Of a stretch of 11,183 nucleotides of DNA, positions 1 to 7,091 are shown in pieces (within the stretch, counting starts at the first letter, position 1; each line of letters starts with the position of its first letter). This stretch comes from Melioribacteraceae bacterium (GTDB lineage Bacteria; Bacteroidota; Ignavibacteria; Ignavibacteriales; Melioribacteraceae), in assembly GCA_015486905.1 (NCBI GenBank), contig WFQV01000315.1:1-11183 (forward strand), read 5' to 3'. Under the pieces are notes generated by a model. That model was not told the origin of the DNA and ran no database searches. It was given only the letters and a program-made list of their open reading frames with translations. The position numbers and the translations under genes are program-made.

Positions 1-271
1 TTTGTGAATAAGAAATTTTTTCGTACTCTTGAATTTCCTGCCGGTTAACGATTATTTCATTAAGCAATAACACGCAATGTTTGCGGTGGATTTTGAAATA
101 ATTCACAACCTCAAACGCCTCGATTAAAGTTTCATTTTCTTCGGGCAGCAGGAACAAAAAGCTGCTTGCGTTCGAAATGAAATTGTTGAACTCACGAACC
201 GTTTGCTTTTCCTTAGCCGCCTTTCTTTTGATTATCCTTTCGGCAACTTTTCTTTTTAATCCTTCGAACAT
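1..271 (-). CDS. Partial gene of unknown function (N-terminal 90 residues), possibly glycosyltransferase family 9-like
   Basis: An open frame starts with ATG at 271-269 and runs without a stop to the left edge, so the C-terminal part is missing. The protein begins MFEGLKRKVAERIIKRKAAK, a strongly basic amphipathic stretch of about 23 residues. A hydrophobic segment with SSFLFLLPEENETLIEAFEV follows, then KIHRKHCVLLLNE. The alternation of a hydrophobic strand, a helix and a second strand resembles the first Rossmann-like units of ADP-heptose:LPS heptosyltransferase (GT9)-type proteins, but no diagnostic motif is visible, so this is only a guess. The start lies 1 nt after the ligA stop codon. 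A purine-rich AGAAGAG inside the ligA 3' end can serve as ribosome binding site about 5 nt upstream. This supports a real gene co-transcribed and probably translationally coupled with ligA. The reading frame is well supported; the function is not. Confidence 0.7.
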   Translation of the reverse strand, partial: MFEGLKRKVAERIIKRKAAKEKQTVREFNNFISNASSFLFLLPEENETLIEAFEVVNYFKIHRKHCVLLLNEIIVNRQEIQEYEKISYSQ

Positions 272-272
272 T

Positions 273-2291
273 CTACTCTTCTATTAATTTTAAGAATTCT
301 TCTTCGCCTATTGTTTTAACTCCGAGCTTTTTCGCTTTGTCAAATTTCGAACCCGGATTTTCGCCCACTACTACGTAGTCTGTTTTGCTGCTTACCGCTG
401 AAAGAAACTTGCCTCCCAATTTAATTATTCTTTCCTTTGCCTCGTTTCTGCTCATCGAGTCAAGCGTGCCTGTAAGTACAAAGGAAAGTCCTTCAAGTTT
501 TCCGGTACCGGTTTCTTCTTCAACTTTAAATTTTAATCCTGCTTCTCTTAATTTTTGAATGATTCCCAAGTTGTGTGCATCGGCAAAATATTTGAGAATA
601 CTTTCGCTGATTTTGCTTCCCACATCCGGAGTTTCTTCGAGTGCCTCGGAATCGGCATTCATTAAGGCATCAATGCTTTTAAAATGGTTTGCCAATTTAA
701 GAGCAACGCCTGCACCCACGAAACGAATCCCAAGTGCAAACAGAACTCTGTGAAAAGGCTGCTCCTTGCTCTTTTCAATTGCGGCAAGAAGATTGTCGAT
801 ACTTTTTTCACCGAGGCGTTCAATTTCAATTAAACTTTCACGGTACTTCTTCAATCCGTAAATGTCAGGGAAGGTTTTCAGATACCCCAGTTCAACAAAC
901 TGGTCGATTAGAGACTCGCCCAAACCTTCGATGTCCATTGCATCCCGGGAAGCGAAGTGAATTAACCGTCCTTTAATTTGTGCCGGGCATTGACTGTTAA
1001 CACAAAAGATTGCTACCTCGTCGGTAGGGTTAAAAACCGGCGAACCGCAGACGGGGCAATATTCCGGGGGCTCTACCGGAACGGAATTCAAAGGTCTTTC
1101 GTTTTTCACCACACCGACTACTTTAGGGATTACGTCTCCGCCTTTTTCAATAATTACCGTGTCGCCTTCACGAATATCCTTCCTGCGAATTTCATCAACG
1201 TTGTGAAGCGTTGCACGGCTAATGGTAGAGCCCGCAAGGAAAACCGGCTCTAACTCCGCCACCGGTGTAAGCGTACCGGTTCTTCCCACTTGCCAAGTAA
1301 TTTTCTTTAACTTTGTCTTAGCTTGTTGTGCTTTGAACTTAAACGCCACAGCCCAGCGAGGTGATTTTGCAATGGTACCTAATTTTTTCTGCTGAACGGA
1401 AGAGTTAACTTTAATTACAACGCCGTCAATTTCGTAAGACAGTTCGTCGCGTTTTGCTTCCCAAACGTGGCAGTAATCCAACACTTCTTCAATATTTTTA
1501 CAAAGTTTAAAGTTCGGATTTACCTTAAAGCCGGCGGCTTTTAAGTAATTTAAATTTTCATATTGAGTGGATTCAAAGCCATTTGAACTTAACAAGTAAT
1601 ACGTAAAAATATCCAGGGGACGGGAAGCAACAATCCGCGGGTCTTGTAGTTTAAGCGTTCCGGCAGTTGAATTCCTCGGGTTGGCGAAAAGTTTTTCACC
1701 GTTCAGAGCGCGTTGTTCGTTTAATTTTTTAAATGCTTCAATCTCCATGAAAATTTCACCACGCACCTCAAATTCCGTCCTCACCGCCTCGGGTAATTTT
1801 TCCAAATCCACCGAAAGCGGAACCGAGCGAATTGTTTTTACATTGTTTGTAATTTCTTCCCCCACTTTACCGTCGCCGCGGGTAGCTGCCCTTACAAATT
1901 TACCATTACGGTAAAGCAGGCTAACCGAGACGCCGTCAATTTTAAGCTCCGTGACGTATTGAAATTTTTCATCTCCCAAGCCTTCACGCACTCTGCGGTC
2001 AAAATCACGAAGCTCCTCTTCGCTGTAAGTGTTCGCCAAACTTAGCATCGGCACGGTGTGTTCTACCGGCGGGAACTCTTTTGTTAAATCCGAGCCGACT
2101 CGCTGTGTGGGAGAATCGGGAGTAACAAGGTGCGGATATTTACGCTCCAAATCTTCCAATTTTTTTAAGAGCATATCGTATTCGTAATCGGATATTTCCG
2201 GCTGTGCAAGCACGTAGTAGTTGTAATCGTGCTTACGAATTTCCTCTCGCAAATTTTTAATTATTTCTTCCGGTGAATTAACCTTGTCCAT
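273..2291 (-). CDS. ligA: NAD-dependent DNA ligase LigA
   Basis: LigA seals nicks in duplex DNA, joining Okazaki fragments and finishing repair, using NAD+ as AMP donor; it acts in the cytoplasm. The 672-residue length is normal for the family and all domains are present. Domain Ia contains YYVLAQPEISDYEYD (about 25-39), which binds NMN. The adenylation domain has the nucleotide-accepting lysine K117 in the KIDG motif (117-120). The OB fold starts near GRTGTLTPVAELEPV (336-350). A four-cysteine zinc finger is formed by C412, C415, C430 and C435. A helix-hairpin-helix region spans roughly 450-580, and a C-terminal BRCT domain roughly 597-672 contains FVLTGTLDSMSRNEA. The ATG at 2291 lies inside the 3' end of the upstream rodZ-like gene (14-nt overlap), preceded by an AAGAAGA purine run. 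The stop is TAG at 275-273. No key residue is missing. It is an essential housekeeping gene, third in the rsmB-rodZ-ligA operon. Confidence 0.98.
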   Translation of the reverse strand: MDKVNSPEEIIKNLREEIRKHDYNYYVLAQPEISDYEYDMLLKKLEDLERKYPHLVTPDSPTQRVGSDLTKEFPPVEHTVPMLSLANTYSEEELRDFDRRVREGLGDEKFQYVTELKIDGVSVSLLYRNGKFVRAATRGDGKVGEEITNNVKTIRSVPLSVDLEKLPEAVRTEFEVRGEIFMEIEAFKKLNEQRALNGEKLFANPRNSTAGTLKLQDPRIVASRPLDIFTYYLLSSNGFESTQYENLNYLKAAGFKVNPNFKLCKNIEEVLDYCHVWEAKRDELSYEIDGVVIKVNSSVQQKKLGTIAKSPRWAVAFKFKAQQAKTKLKKITWQVGRTGTLTPVAELEPVFLAGSTISRATLHNVDEIRRKDIREGDTVIIEKGGDVIPKVVGVVKNERPLNSVPVEPPEYCPVCGSPVFNPTDEVAIFCVNSQCPAQIKGRLIHFASRDAMDIEGLGESLIDQFVELGYLKTFPDIYGLKKYRESLIEIERLGEKSIDNLLAAIEKSKEQPFHRVLFALGIRFVGAGVALKLANHFKSIDALMNADSEALEETPDVGSKISESILKYFADAHNLGIIQKLREAGLKFKVEEETGTGKLEGLSFVLTGTLDSMSRNEAKERIIKLGGKFLSAVSSKTDYVVVGENPGSKFDKAKKLGVKTIGEEEFLKLIEE

Positions 2292-3105
2292 TCTTCTTCT
2301 TTCTTTTAACGTATTTAATCCCCGATTTATTTATTACAACATGGCGTACTCTTCCTTTGGCACCCTTGAAATCAAGCGTGTCGCCGTTTAACAAAAATTT
2401 TACTCCGCCCGAGTTGCCGGTAATAACGTCAAAGAACTTCATTGCCTTCATTCTTTTTGACCTTCCCGGGTAGAGAATAAAATCTTTGGTAGAATCCCCG
2501 TCAAGGGTTACTTTAATCCAAGAAGTGTCGCTCGCGACAATTTTAAGGTTAAGGCTGTCTATCTTTGTTTCTACCTTTGGCGGCGCACTTTCCTTTGCGT
2601 TTAGTTCAAATCTCGATTTATTTTCTTTCACAATTTCTTCATAAGGTTTTTCCACTACGACAATTTCATCCTTCGAATTAAAGAAAGCAAAATAGACAAT
2701 CAGCACAAGCATAATTACAATTCCCCCTGTAAGTGCAGGGACCATCCAGGGTTTAAAAGCTTTCCGAGGAACGCTCGTAGTTTCGGAGATTCCGGCATCT
2801 TCAAATTTAAGTTCTTCCTTTTCGGATTTTTTAACTTCTTCCTCTTTTTTAAATGCTTTGCCTTCTTTCGCACTTTCGTATTTAGTTAGTGTTTCAGCAG
2901 GGTCAAGACCAATGGATTCGGCATACTCACGAATAAACGCTCTCACATAAACTTCCGGCATTACTTCGAAATTGCCGTCCTCAATAGCTTGTAAATATTG
3001 AGCGTCAATTCTTGTACGGTTTTTAATTTGCAAGAGAGTGATTTTTCTTTTTACTCTTTGCTTCTTTAATTCTTCGGCAAATTTTTTGAGATTGTAACTC
3101 TCCAT
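2278..3105 (-). CDS. rodZ: RodZ-like HTH membrane protein (helix-turn-helix, one TM segment, DUF4115-type C-terminal domain)
   Basis: This 275-residue protein has the RodZ layout. Residues about 5-75 form a cytoplasmic Xre-type helix-turn-helix domain, with KKQRVKRKITLLQIKNRTRI and the family-typical YLQAIEDGNFEVMPEVYVRA. A charged Lys/Glu-rich linker (about 80-105) follows. A single membrane segment lies at about 120-142 (WMVPALTGGIVIMLVLIVYF). After a second linker, a periplasmic beta-rich domain spans about 184-255, containing SWIKVTLDGDSTKDFILYPG and the RMKA turn typical of DUF4115. In RodZ the HTH contacts the actin-like MreB and tethers the elongation machinery to the membrane; DNA binding is usually not its main role. 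The tail ends in a very basic KRKKKNGQG that is encoded by the bases serving as ligA leader. The start is 1 nt after the rsmB stop, with a GGAG 7 nt upstream. Architecture is secure; the RodZ role is inferred from it, since no mreB is in view. Confidence 0.85.
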   Translation of the reverse strand: MESYNLKKFAEELKKQRVKRKITLLQIKNRTRIDAQYLQAIEDGNFEVMPEVYVRAFIREYAESIGLDPAETLTKYESAKEGKAFKKEEEVKKSEKEELKFEDAGISETTSVPRKAFKPWMVPALTGGIVIMLVLIVYFAFFNSKDEIVVVEKPYEEIVKENKSRFELNAKESAPPKVETKIDSLNLKIVASDTSWIKVTLDGDSTKDFILYPGRSKRMKAMKFFDVITGNSGGVKFLLNGDTLDFKGAKGRVRHVVINKSGIKYVKRKKKNGQG

Positions 3106-3106
3106 T

Positions 3107-4477
3107 TTAATACTCCGAACTTACTTTAAATAATTTTGCAACGAAAGCTCCGTCAATTCCATGGATGTGCGGGTAAGTTTGAACGCAGCCGTTTTCATCG
3201 AACAAGGATTCATCCAGTCCCGATTTGTCCTCGGACAATTTGAATTCGGGATGATTGAAAAGAAATTTTTTAACTATTTCAAAATTTTCTTCGGGTTCAA
3301 TTGTGCAAGTGCTGTAAATTAAAATGCCTCCGGGTTTAAGTATTTCCGCAGCTTTCTCGAGTAAGCCGTACTGCAATTGTGAAAGTTCGCGAATATCCGA
3401 CATATCCCGCTTCCATTTAATATCCGGTTTCTTTGTTAAAGTGCCCAGACCCGAGCAGGGTGCGTCGAGCATTACGCGGTCGAAATTCTTTTCGTCAAAT
3501 TCAAGTGCATCGGCAACAACGGTGCGCACATTGGTAATCTGCAAGCGTTCCAAATTTTTTTTAAGAATTTCAAGTCTGCTTTCGTACCTATCTACAGCTA
3601 CCAATTCCCCGCTGTTTTCCATTAGCTCTGCAATGTAAGAAGTTTTACCACCCGGTGCGGCACACAAATCAACAACTTTCATTCCGGGTTTGGCGTCAAG
3701 CAATTTACACGAGAAGCCCGTGCTTTCATCCTGAATTGCGAAATAACCCTTAGTAAAATATTTCCAATCGGTGATGTTCGTTAATCCCTGCAGCCTGAAA
3801 AAATTGTCGAGGTATTTTCCACGTGTGAATTTTAAGTCAACGCTTTTAAGTAAATCTCCGAACTCTTCGGCATCGGTAACAAGATTATTTACTCTTAACG
3901 TTAAATTAGGGCGTTGATTGTTTGCTCTCATCAGCTCTTCGGTGAAACCGCTTCCAAAGAGTTTAACCCACCGTTTTACAAGCCAGGAAGGATGCGAATA
4001 GAAAGCGCTGAGGTAAGAAATTTCATCCTCCTTTCTGTCAGCGAATCGAATGTTGCTTTTACTACGAATGATATTCCGCAATAATCCGTTTACCATGTCG
4101 GCTGTTTTTTGCCCTTGGTACTTTTTGGCAAATTCAACCGCTTCGTTCACCGCTGCGTAATCCGGCACACGGTCTAAAAACAAAATTTGGTAGAGAGCAA
4201 CACGAAGAGTGTTTTTTACATCGGGAGTTATTTTCGAATACGCTCCTTTGTAAAAGCCCGTCAGAATCCAATCGAGTCTGCCTAACCACCGGACCACACC
4301 GTGAACAATTTCAAACAGAAGGGATTTGTCAACACCGGTAAGCTCGCTGTTTCTAATCTCCGATTCCAATAGTTTGTCCAAATAAGAATCGGTTCTATCG
4401 ATTCTATTTAATATCCTAACTGCTATTCCTCTTACACCTGAATAAAGTCCGTTCGTCATTCTTTCACTTTCGTCCAT
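3107..4477 (-). CDS. rsmB: 16S rRNA (cytosine(967)-C5)-methyltransferase RsmB
   Basis: RsmB transfers a methyl group from S-adenosylmethionine to C5 of a cytosine in 16S rRNA (C967 in E. coli numbering) during small-subunit assembly. The N-terminal NusB-like RNA-binding domain covers about residues 14-140 (LLFEIVHGVVRWLGRLDWIL, VPDYAAVNEAVEFAKKYQG). The SAM-binding motif I is DLCAAPGGKTS (270-280). Motif IV is LDAPCSGLGTL with C341. Motif VI is YSTCTIEPEENF with C391, the residue expected to attack the cytosine ring. Both cysteines of the RsmB/NOL1/NOP2 family are present, and 456 residues is close to the usual length. An alternative ATG at residue 7 (position 4459) cannot be excluded, because no clear Shine-Dalgarno precedes the first ATG at 4477. 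The gene is first in the housekeeping operon, downstream of a 205-nt noncoding gap. The stop TAA is 1 nt before the rodZ-like start. Confidence 0.95.
   Translation of the reverse strand: MDESERMTNGLYSGVRGIAVRILNRIDRTDSYLDKLLESEIRNSELTGVDKSLLFEIVHGVVRWLGRLDWILTGFYKGAYSKITPDVKNTLRVALYQILFLDRVPDYAAVNEAVEFAKKYQGQKTADMVNGLLRNIIRSKSNIRFADRKEDEISYLSAFYSHPSWLVKRWVKLFGSGFTEELMRANNQRPNLTLRVNNLVTDAEEFGDLLKSVDLKFTRGKYLDNFFRLQGLTNITDWKYFTKGYFAIQDESTGFSCKLLDAKPGMKVVDLCAAPGGKTSYIAELMENSGELVAVDRYESRLEILKKNLERLQITNVRTVVADALEFDEKNFDRVMLDAPCSGLGTLTKKPDIKWKRDMSDIRELSQLQYGLLEKAAEILKPGGILIYSTCTIEPEENFEIVKKFLFNHPEFKLSEDKSGLDESLFDENGCVQTYPHIHGIDGAFVAKLFKVSSEY
3113..3116 (-). promoter_or_regulatory. Shine-Dalgarno site of the rodZ-like gene
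   Basis: GGAG on the minus strand lies 7 nt before the ATG at 3105, inside the last codons of rsmB. It is the clearest ribosome binding site in the window, where most starts have only loose purine runs or none. It supports the chosen start and independent ribosome loading at this junction. Confidence 0.65.
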
Positions 4478-4682
4478 TACTTAAATATCGTTTTGAAATT
4501 AATACTCGAAAATAAAAAAATAAAACGAATGAACCTATTTGTAAATATTTGAGGGGGAGGTAAAAGTTCAAACGAGTTGTTGTTTCCGAAGTTTTAAGAC
4601 ATTTAACAAATAAAAAAGGGATAATATTTTAAGGCGGAAATTGGTGATAACCAAATGCTATCTCGGTCCAAGTAAATTTTTA
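4478..4682 (-). promoter_or_regulatory. Intergenic region between the polysaccharide locus and the rsmB operon; probable site of transcript end and rsmB promoter
   Basis: This 205-nt noncoding stretch is the only real gap in the window and separates two tightly packed gene blocks, so an end for one transcript and a start for the next is expected here. It is AT-rich except for a purine block, gagggggagg, at 4551-4560 (plus strand), which is a pyrimidine run in the rsmB mRNA sense. I found no good match to the Bacteroidota -7 element TAnnTTTG or to paired -35/-10 boxes on the minus strand. A near match with one extra base, TAGCATTTG, occurs around 4650-4660. Read-through from the polysaccharide genes into rsmB is therefore also possible. 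Confidence 0.4.
4641..4654 (-). terminator. Weak hairpin after the last glycosyltransferase gene
   Basis: On the minus strand TTGGT-TATC-ACCAA can form a 5-bp stem with a 4-nt loop, about 28 nt after the stop codon at 4683. Only TTT follows directly, and a run of six T lies further on at 4617-4612, so this is not a classical intrinsic terminator. Its position is right for a transcript end, but a stem this short may be chance. Confidence 0.2.
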
Positions 4683-5903
4683 TTAAAGGCTATTAATAAT
4701 TTTATTAATTTTTTCGCTTTGTTTTCTGCGGTCAAAATTTTCTTCCACGAATCTGCGCCCGAATTGTCCGGCTTCTCGTAAAAAATCTTCCTGCAACATA
4801 ACATTTGAAATAACAGAGGCTAACTTATCGGGCGAATCTGTTGGAACGATTTCACCGCCGCGTGCTTTGTCAAAGATTTGTAGCAACTCGCCATTGTCGT
4901 CGCTGGTTAAAATCACGGGCAAACCCACAGCCCAAGATTCAAGACACTTAACCGGAATAAATCCGCCGGTGGAACCTTTGATTTTTTTGAGTGGAATAAC
5001 ACTTAAATCGCAAGAAGCTATTACTTTTGAAAGTTCGGAAGCGGGTAAAGGCTTTACGAAAGAATACGAAACTTTTTCTATAATTTTATTTTCAAAATCC
5101 TTTTTCTTTGTGCCGTCTCCAATAAAAAGAAAGTGCAAATCTTTTTTATCGGTTAAAAGTGTAATTGCTTCTGCAAGCAAATCAACGTCGTTCATTCCAA
5201 AATTGAAGAAGCCAAAATAAACCGCTATTTTCTTGTCTATCGGCAAAGCAAGCTCCTTCCGAACCTTTTCTTTCTCTTCTTTTGAAAGGGGTTTAAAGAC
5301 CGAGGTATCAGCGCCGTTGTAAATGGTAATAATCTCTCCTTTAGCTCCTTTTTCACTAATAATTCCTTCAAAACTCTTCAAAGGAACTATTATTTTTTCA
5401 GCGCTTTTAATAATAAACAAATCAATTAGTTTTAAGAAATAAATTAAAAATTTGTTTTTAATAATCCCAAGTTTAACTCCAATGTCAGGCCAAAGGTCGC
5501 GGATATCAACAATAATAGGCTTACGTTTCAACTTGGAAACAATAACTGCTGCTAAAGTTGTTGTAATTGGAGGAGACGAAGTAATAATAACATCGGGCTT
5601 AAAGGAATCGAATAAAACGTAAAAAGACGAGGAAAGGAAATAAGAGAGGTAAGTAAAACCGCGTCCTAACAAAGAATGTTTTTTAGGAATAAAAATCGGT
5701 AGATACGCAACGTTGTTTTCTTCGTCAAATTTAAAACCGGTTTCAAATCCGGGATAGACTTTCCCCGCAGGATAATTGGGTTTTGGCGTTACAACCTTTA
5801 CTTCGTGTCCGGCTTCCTTCAAAGCTTTCACAAAATATTGCGTTCTAACCGAACCGGCTCCAACTTCAGGATAATAAAAATGGCTGTAAAACAAAATTTT
5901 CAT
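4683..5903 (-). CDS. Glycosyltransferase family 4 protein, WbuB/WcaI-like
   Basis: This 406-residue GT-B fold glycosyltransferase probably adds a sugar to the lipid-linked repeat unit at the cytoplasmic face of the membrane. The N-terminal domain starts with MKILFYSHFYYPEVGAGSVR, the acceptor-side motif common in WbuB-type enzymes, followed by GHEVKVVTPKPNYPAG. It also carries VDIRDLWPD (132-140), another hallmark of this subgroup. The C-terminal nucleotide-sugar domain has YNGADTSVF (195-203), FIGDG (260-264) and the PVKCLESWAVGLPVI stretch (317-331) with the conserved E322. The first glutamate of the classical E-x7-E motif is replaced by G314. Hydrophobic stretches near 84-99 and 153-165 fit membrane attachment. 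Donor and acceptor sugars cannot be read from sequence; WbuB itself uses an N-acetylated fucosamine, but that is not safe to transfer here. The start ATG overlaps the upstream stop by one base (TAATG), so it is translationally coupled. It is the last gene of the locus. Confidence 0.9.
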   Translation of the reverse strand: MKILFYSHFYYPEVGAGSVRTQYFVKALKEAGHEVKVVTPKPNYPAGKVYPGFETGFKFDEENNVAYLPIFIPKKHSLLGRGFTYLSYFLSSSFYVLFDSFKPDVIITSSPPITTTLAAVIVSKLKRKPIIVDIRDLWPDIGVKLGIIKNKFLIYFLKLIDLFIIKSAEKIIVPLKSFEGIISEKGAKGEIITIYNGADTSVFKPLSKEEKEKVRKELALPIDKKIAVYFGFFNFGMNDVDLLAEAITLLTDKKDLHFLFIGDGTKKKDFENKIIEKVSYSFVKPLPASELSKVIASCDLSVIPLKKIKGSTGGFIPVKCLESWAVGLPVILTSDDNGELLQIFDKARGGEIVPTDSPDKLASVISNVMLQEDFLREAGQFGRRFVEENFDRRKQSEKINKIINSL

Positions 5904-7084
5904 TAATTATTCCCGCTCAATTCATGATACAAATACAACAATTCCCGTTTATCGTTTTCCCAATTATATTTTTCTTCGACGGCTTTTCTTCCATTAGAGC
6001 CATAATCTATTAATGAATCTCTCAATTCTACCACTTTTTTTGCAAATTCCTCCGGATTATTTGAAACAAACCATTTTCCGGCTTTAGTTTCTTCAATTAT
6101 TCTTTTCAAAGGTTTAGCGTCGGAGGTTAATATCGGCTTTGCTTGAGACATATACTCAAAAAGTTTGTGGGGTACTGTAGTATCGGCATGCTCATTAGAG
6201 GGTTGCGGAATCAAACAAACATCAGCCATTGAAATGTACTCTTTAATCTTTTCATGCCCAGGCCAAGGCAGAAAACTGACAAATTCATTAACCTTCAACG
6301 AATCTGCAAGCCTTTTTAACTTGGGCAAATGAGATCCCTCGCCAACGATTAACAATTTAATGTTTGGAACAGATGATTTTAGAAATTGCAGAGCTTCAAC
6401 CGCAGTATCCAGTCCCCGGTTAAAGCTTACTCGCCCCGAATAAATCAAGACAAAGTTTTTCTCATATTTCGTGCTTTGTTCCGGTAAAGAATTAGTTTTG
6501 GGAAACTGAGAAAGGTCAACTGTGTTTGAAACAAGTCTGATTTTATTTTCCGGAATTCCCTTATTTATTAGACGAGTTTTATTTTCTTCAGTTACAACAA
6601 TCACGGCGTCAACAAAGTTTATTAAAAAGTTTTCGAAGAGCTGGGCTATTTTGTAATTCTTAAATATTCTTTCAATTAAACTTGTTTTTTTGTAAGACTT
6701 TAGCGCAGCGGGGTAATTTTCGTGCATATCGAAAATCAAAGGACGTCGGCTGTAAAATTTGAGGACGACTCCGAAAGGTAGCATCGGCAAATCGTGAACG
6801 TGAATTAATACCGGTTTTGCTTTTCCCAACGTAACCAAAGCCCTAACCAAAATCCTTAAATTAAAAATTGCTGGAAAGTTCAAAATCTTATTAAGCTTTT
6901 TATTCTTTGTTAAAGCTTTTAATCGAACAATCTCACAATACTCAAAATTTTCGGTTTTGTCTTTTTCGTACTGATTGCAAAAGAGCGTTACATTGTAACC
7001 ATCTCCAGCAAGAGCTATTATTTCCTTTTCCAAACGAATGTCCGGAGGGAATTCGCTTTGTAATAACATTAAAACGTTATTCAT
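5903..7084 (-). CDS. Glycosyltransferase family 4 protein (start placed at 7084)
   Basis: This is a second GT-B glycosyltransferase, 393 residues from the preferred start. The frame is open up to an ATG at 7117, giving 404 residues. I prefer the ATG at 7084 because MNNVLMLLQSEFPPDIRLEK is the usual beginning of this family (short hydrophobic strand, then a PPDxR loop), and because it leaves a 7-nt gap after the upstream gene instead of a 26-nt overlap. A GAGAA lies just upstream. From this start, HVHDLPML is at 96-103, FDMHENYP at 118-125, YSGRVSFNRGLDTAVEAL at 215-232, VGEGSHLPKL at 247-256, and the nucleotide-sugar site VPHKLFEYMSQAKPI at 304-318 with E310. The HDLP and HENYP motifs are common in GT4 enzymes of polysaccharide loci. 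It likely adds one residue to the repeat unit; sugar and linkage are unknown. The stop codon shares one base with the next start. Confidence 0.9.
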   Translation of the reverse strand: MNNVLMLLQSEFPPDIRLEKEIIALAGDGYNVTLFCNQYEKDKTENFEYCEIVRLKALTKNKKLNKILNFPAIFNLRILVRALVTLGKAKPVLIHVHDLPMLPFGVVLKFYSRRPLIFDMHENYPAALKSYKKTSLIERIFKNYKIAQLFENFLINFVDAVIVVTEENKTRLINKGIPENKIRLVSNTVDLSQFPKTNSLPEQSTKYEKNFVLIYSGRVSFNRGLDTAVEALQFLKSSVPNIKLLIVGEGSHLPKLKRLADSLKVNEFVSFLPWPGHEKIKEYISMADVCLIPQPSNEHADTTVPHKLFEYMSQAKPILTSDAKPLKRIIEETKAGKWFVSNNPEEFAKKVVELRDSLIDYGSNGRKAVEEKYNWENDKRELLYLYHELSGNN

Positions 7085-7091
7085 AAAATTC

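Noticed and set aside
559..1914. Several plus-strand open frames of 64-91 codons within ligA
   Set aside because: They are all opposite an intact essential gene and resemble no known protein; a cysteine- or serine-rich composition is typical of antisense shadows.
3324..3638. Plus-strand open frame of 104 codons inside rsmB
   Set aside because: It lies fully antisense to the catalytic domain of RsmB, which has all expected motifs; the translation is serine-rich without domain features and has no flanking genes on that strand.
4533..4551. Repeated CAAATA/TATTTG-like words near the purine block as a possible operator
   Set aside because: They are short AT-rich words expected by chance in this composition; there is no clear symmetry beyond an AAATATTT palindrome.
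4867..5220. Plus-strand open frame of 117 codons inside the WbuB-like gene
   Set aside because: It is antisense to the conserved nucleotide-sugar domain and has no recognisable motif; it is a by-product of codon bias in the real gene.
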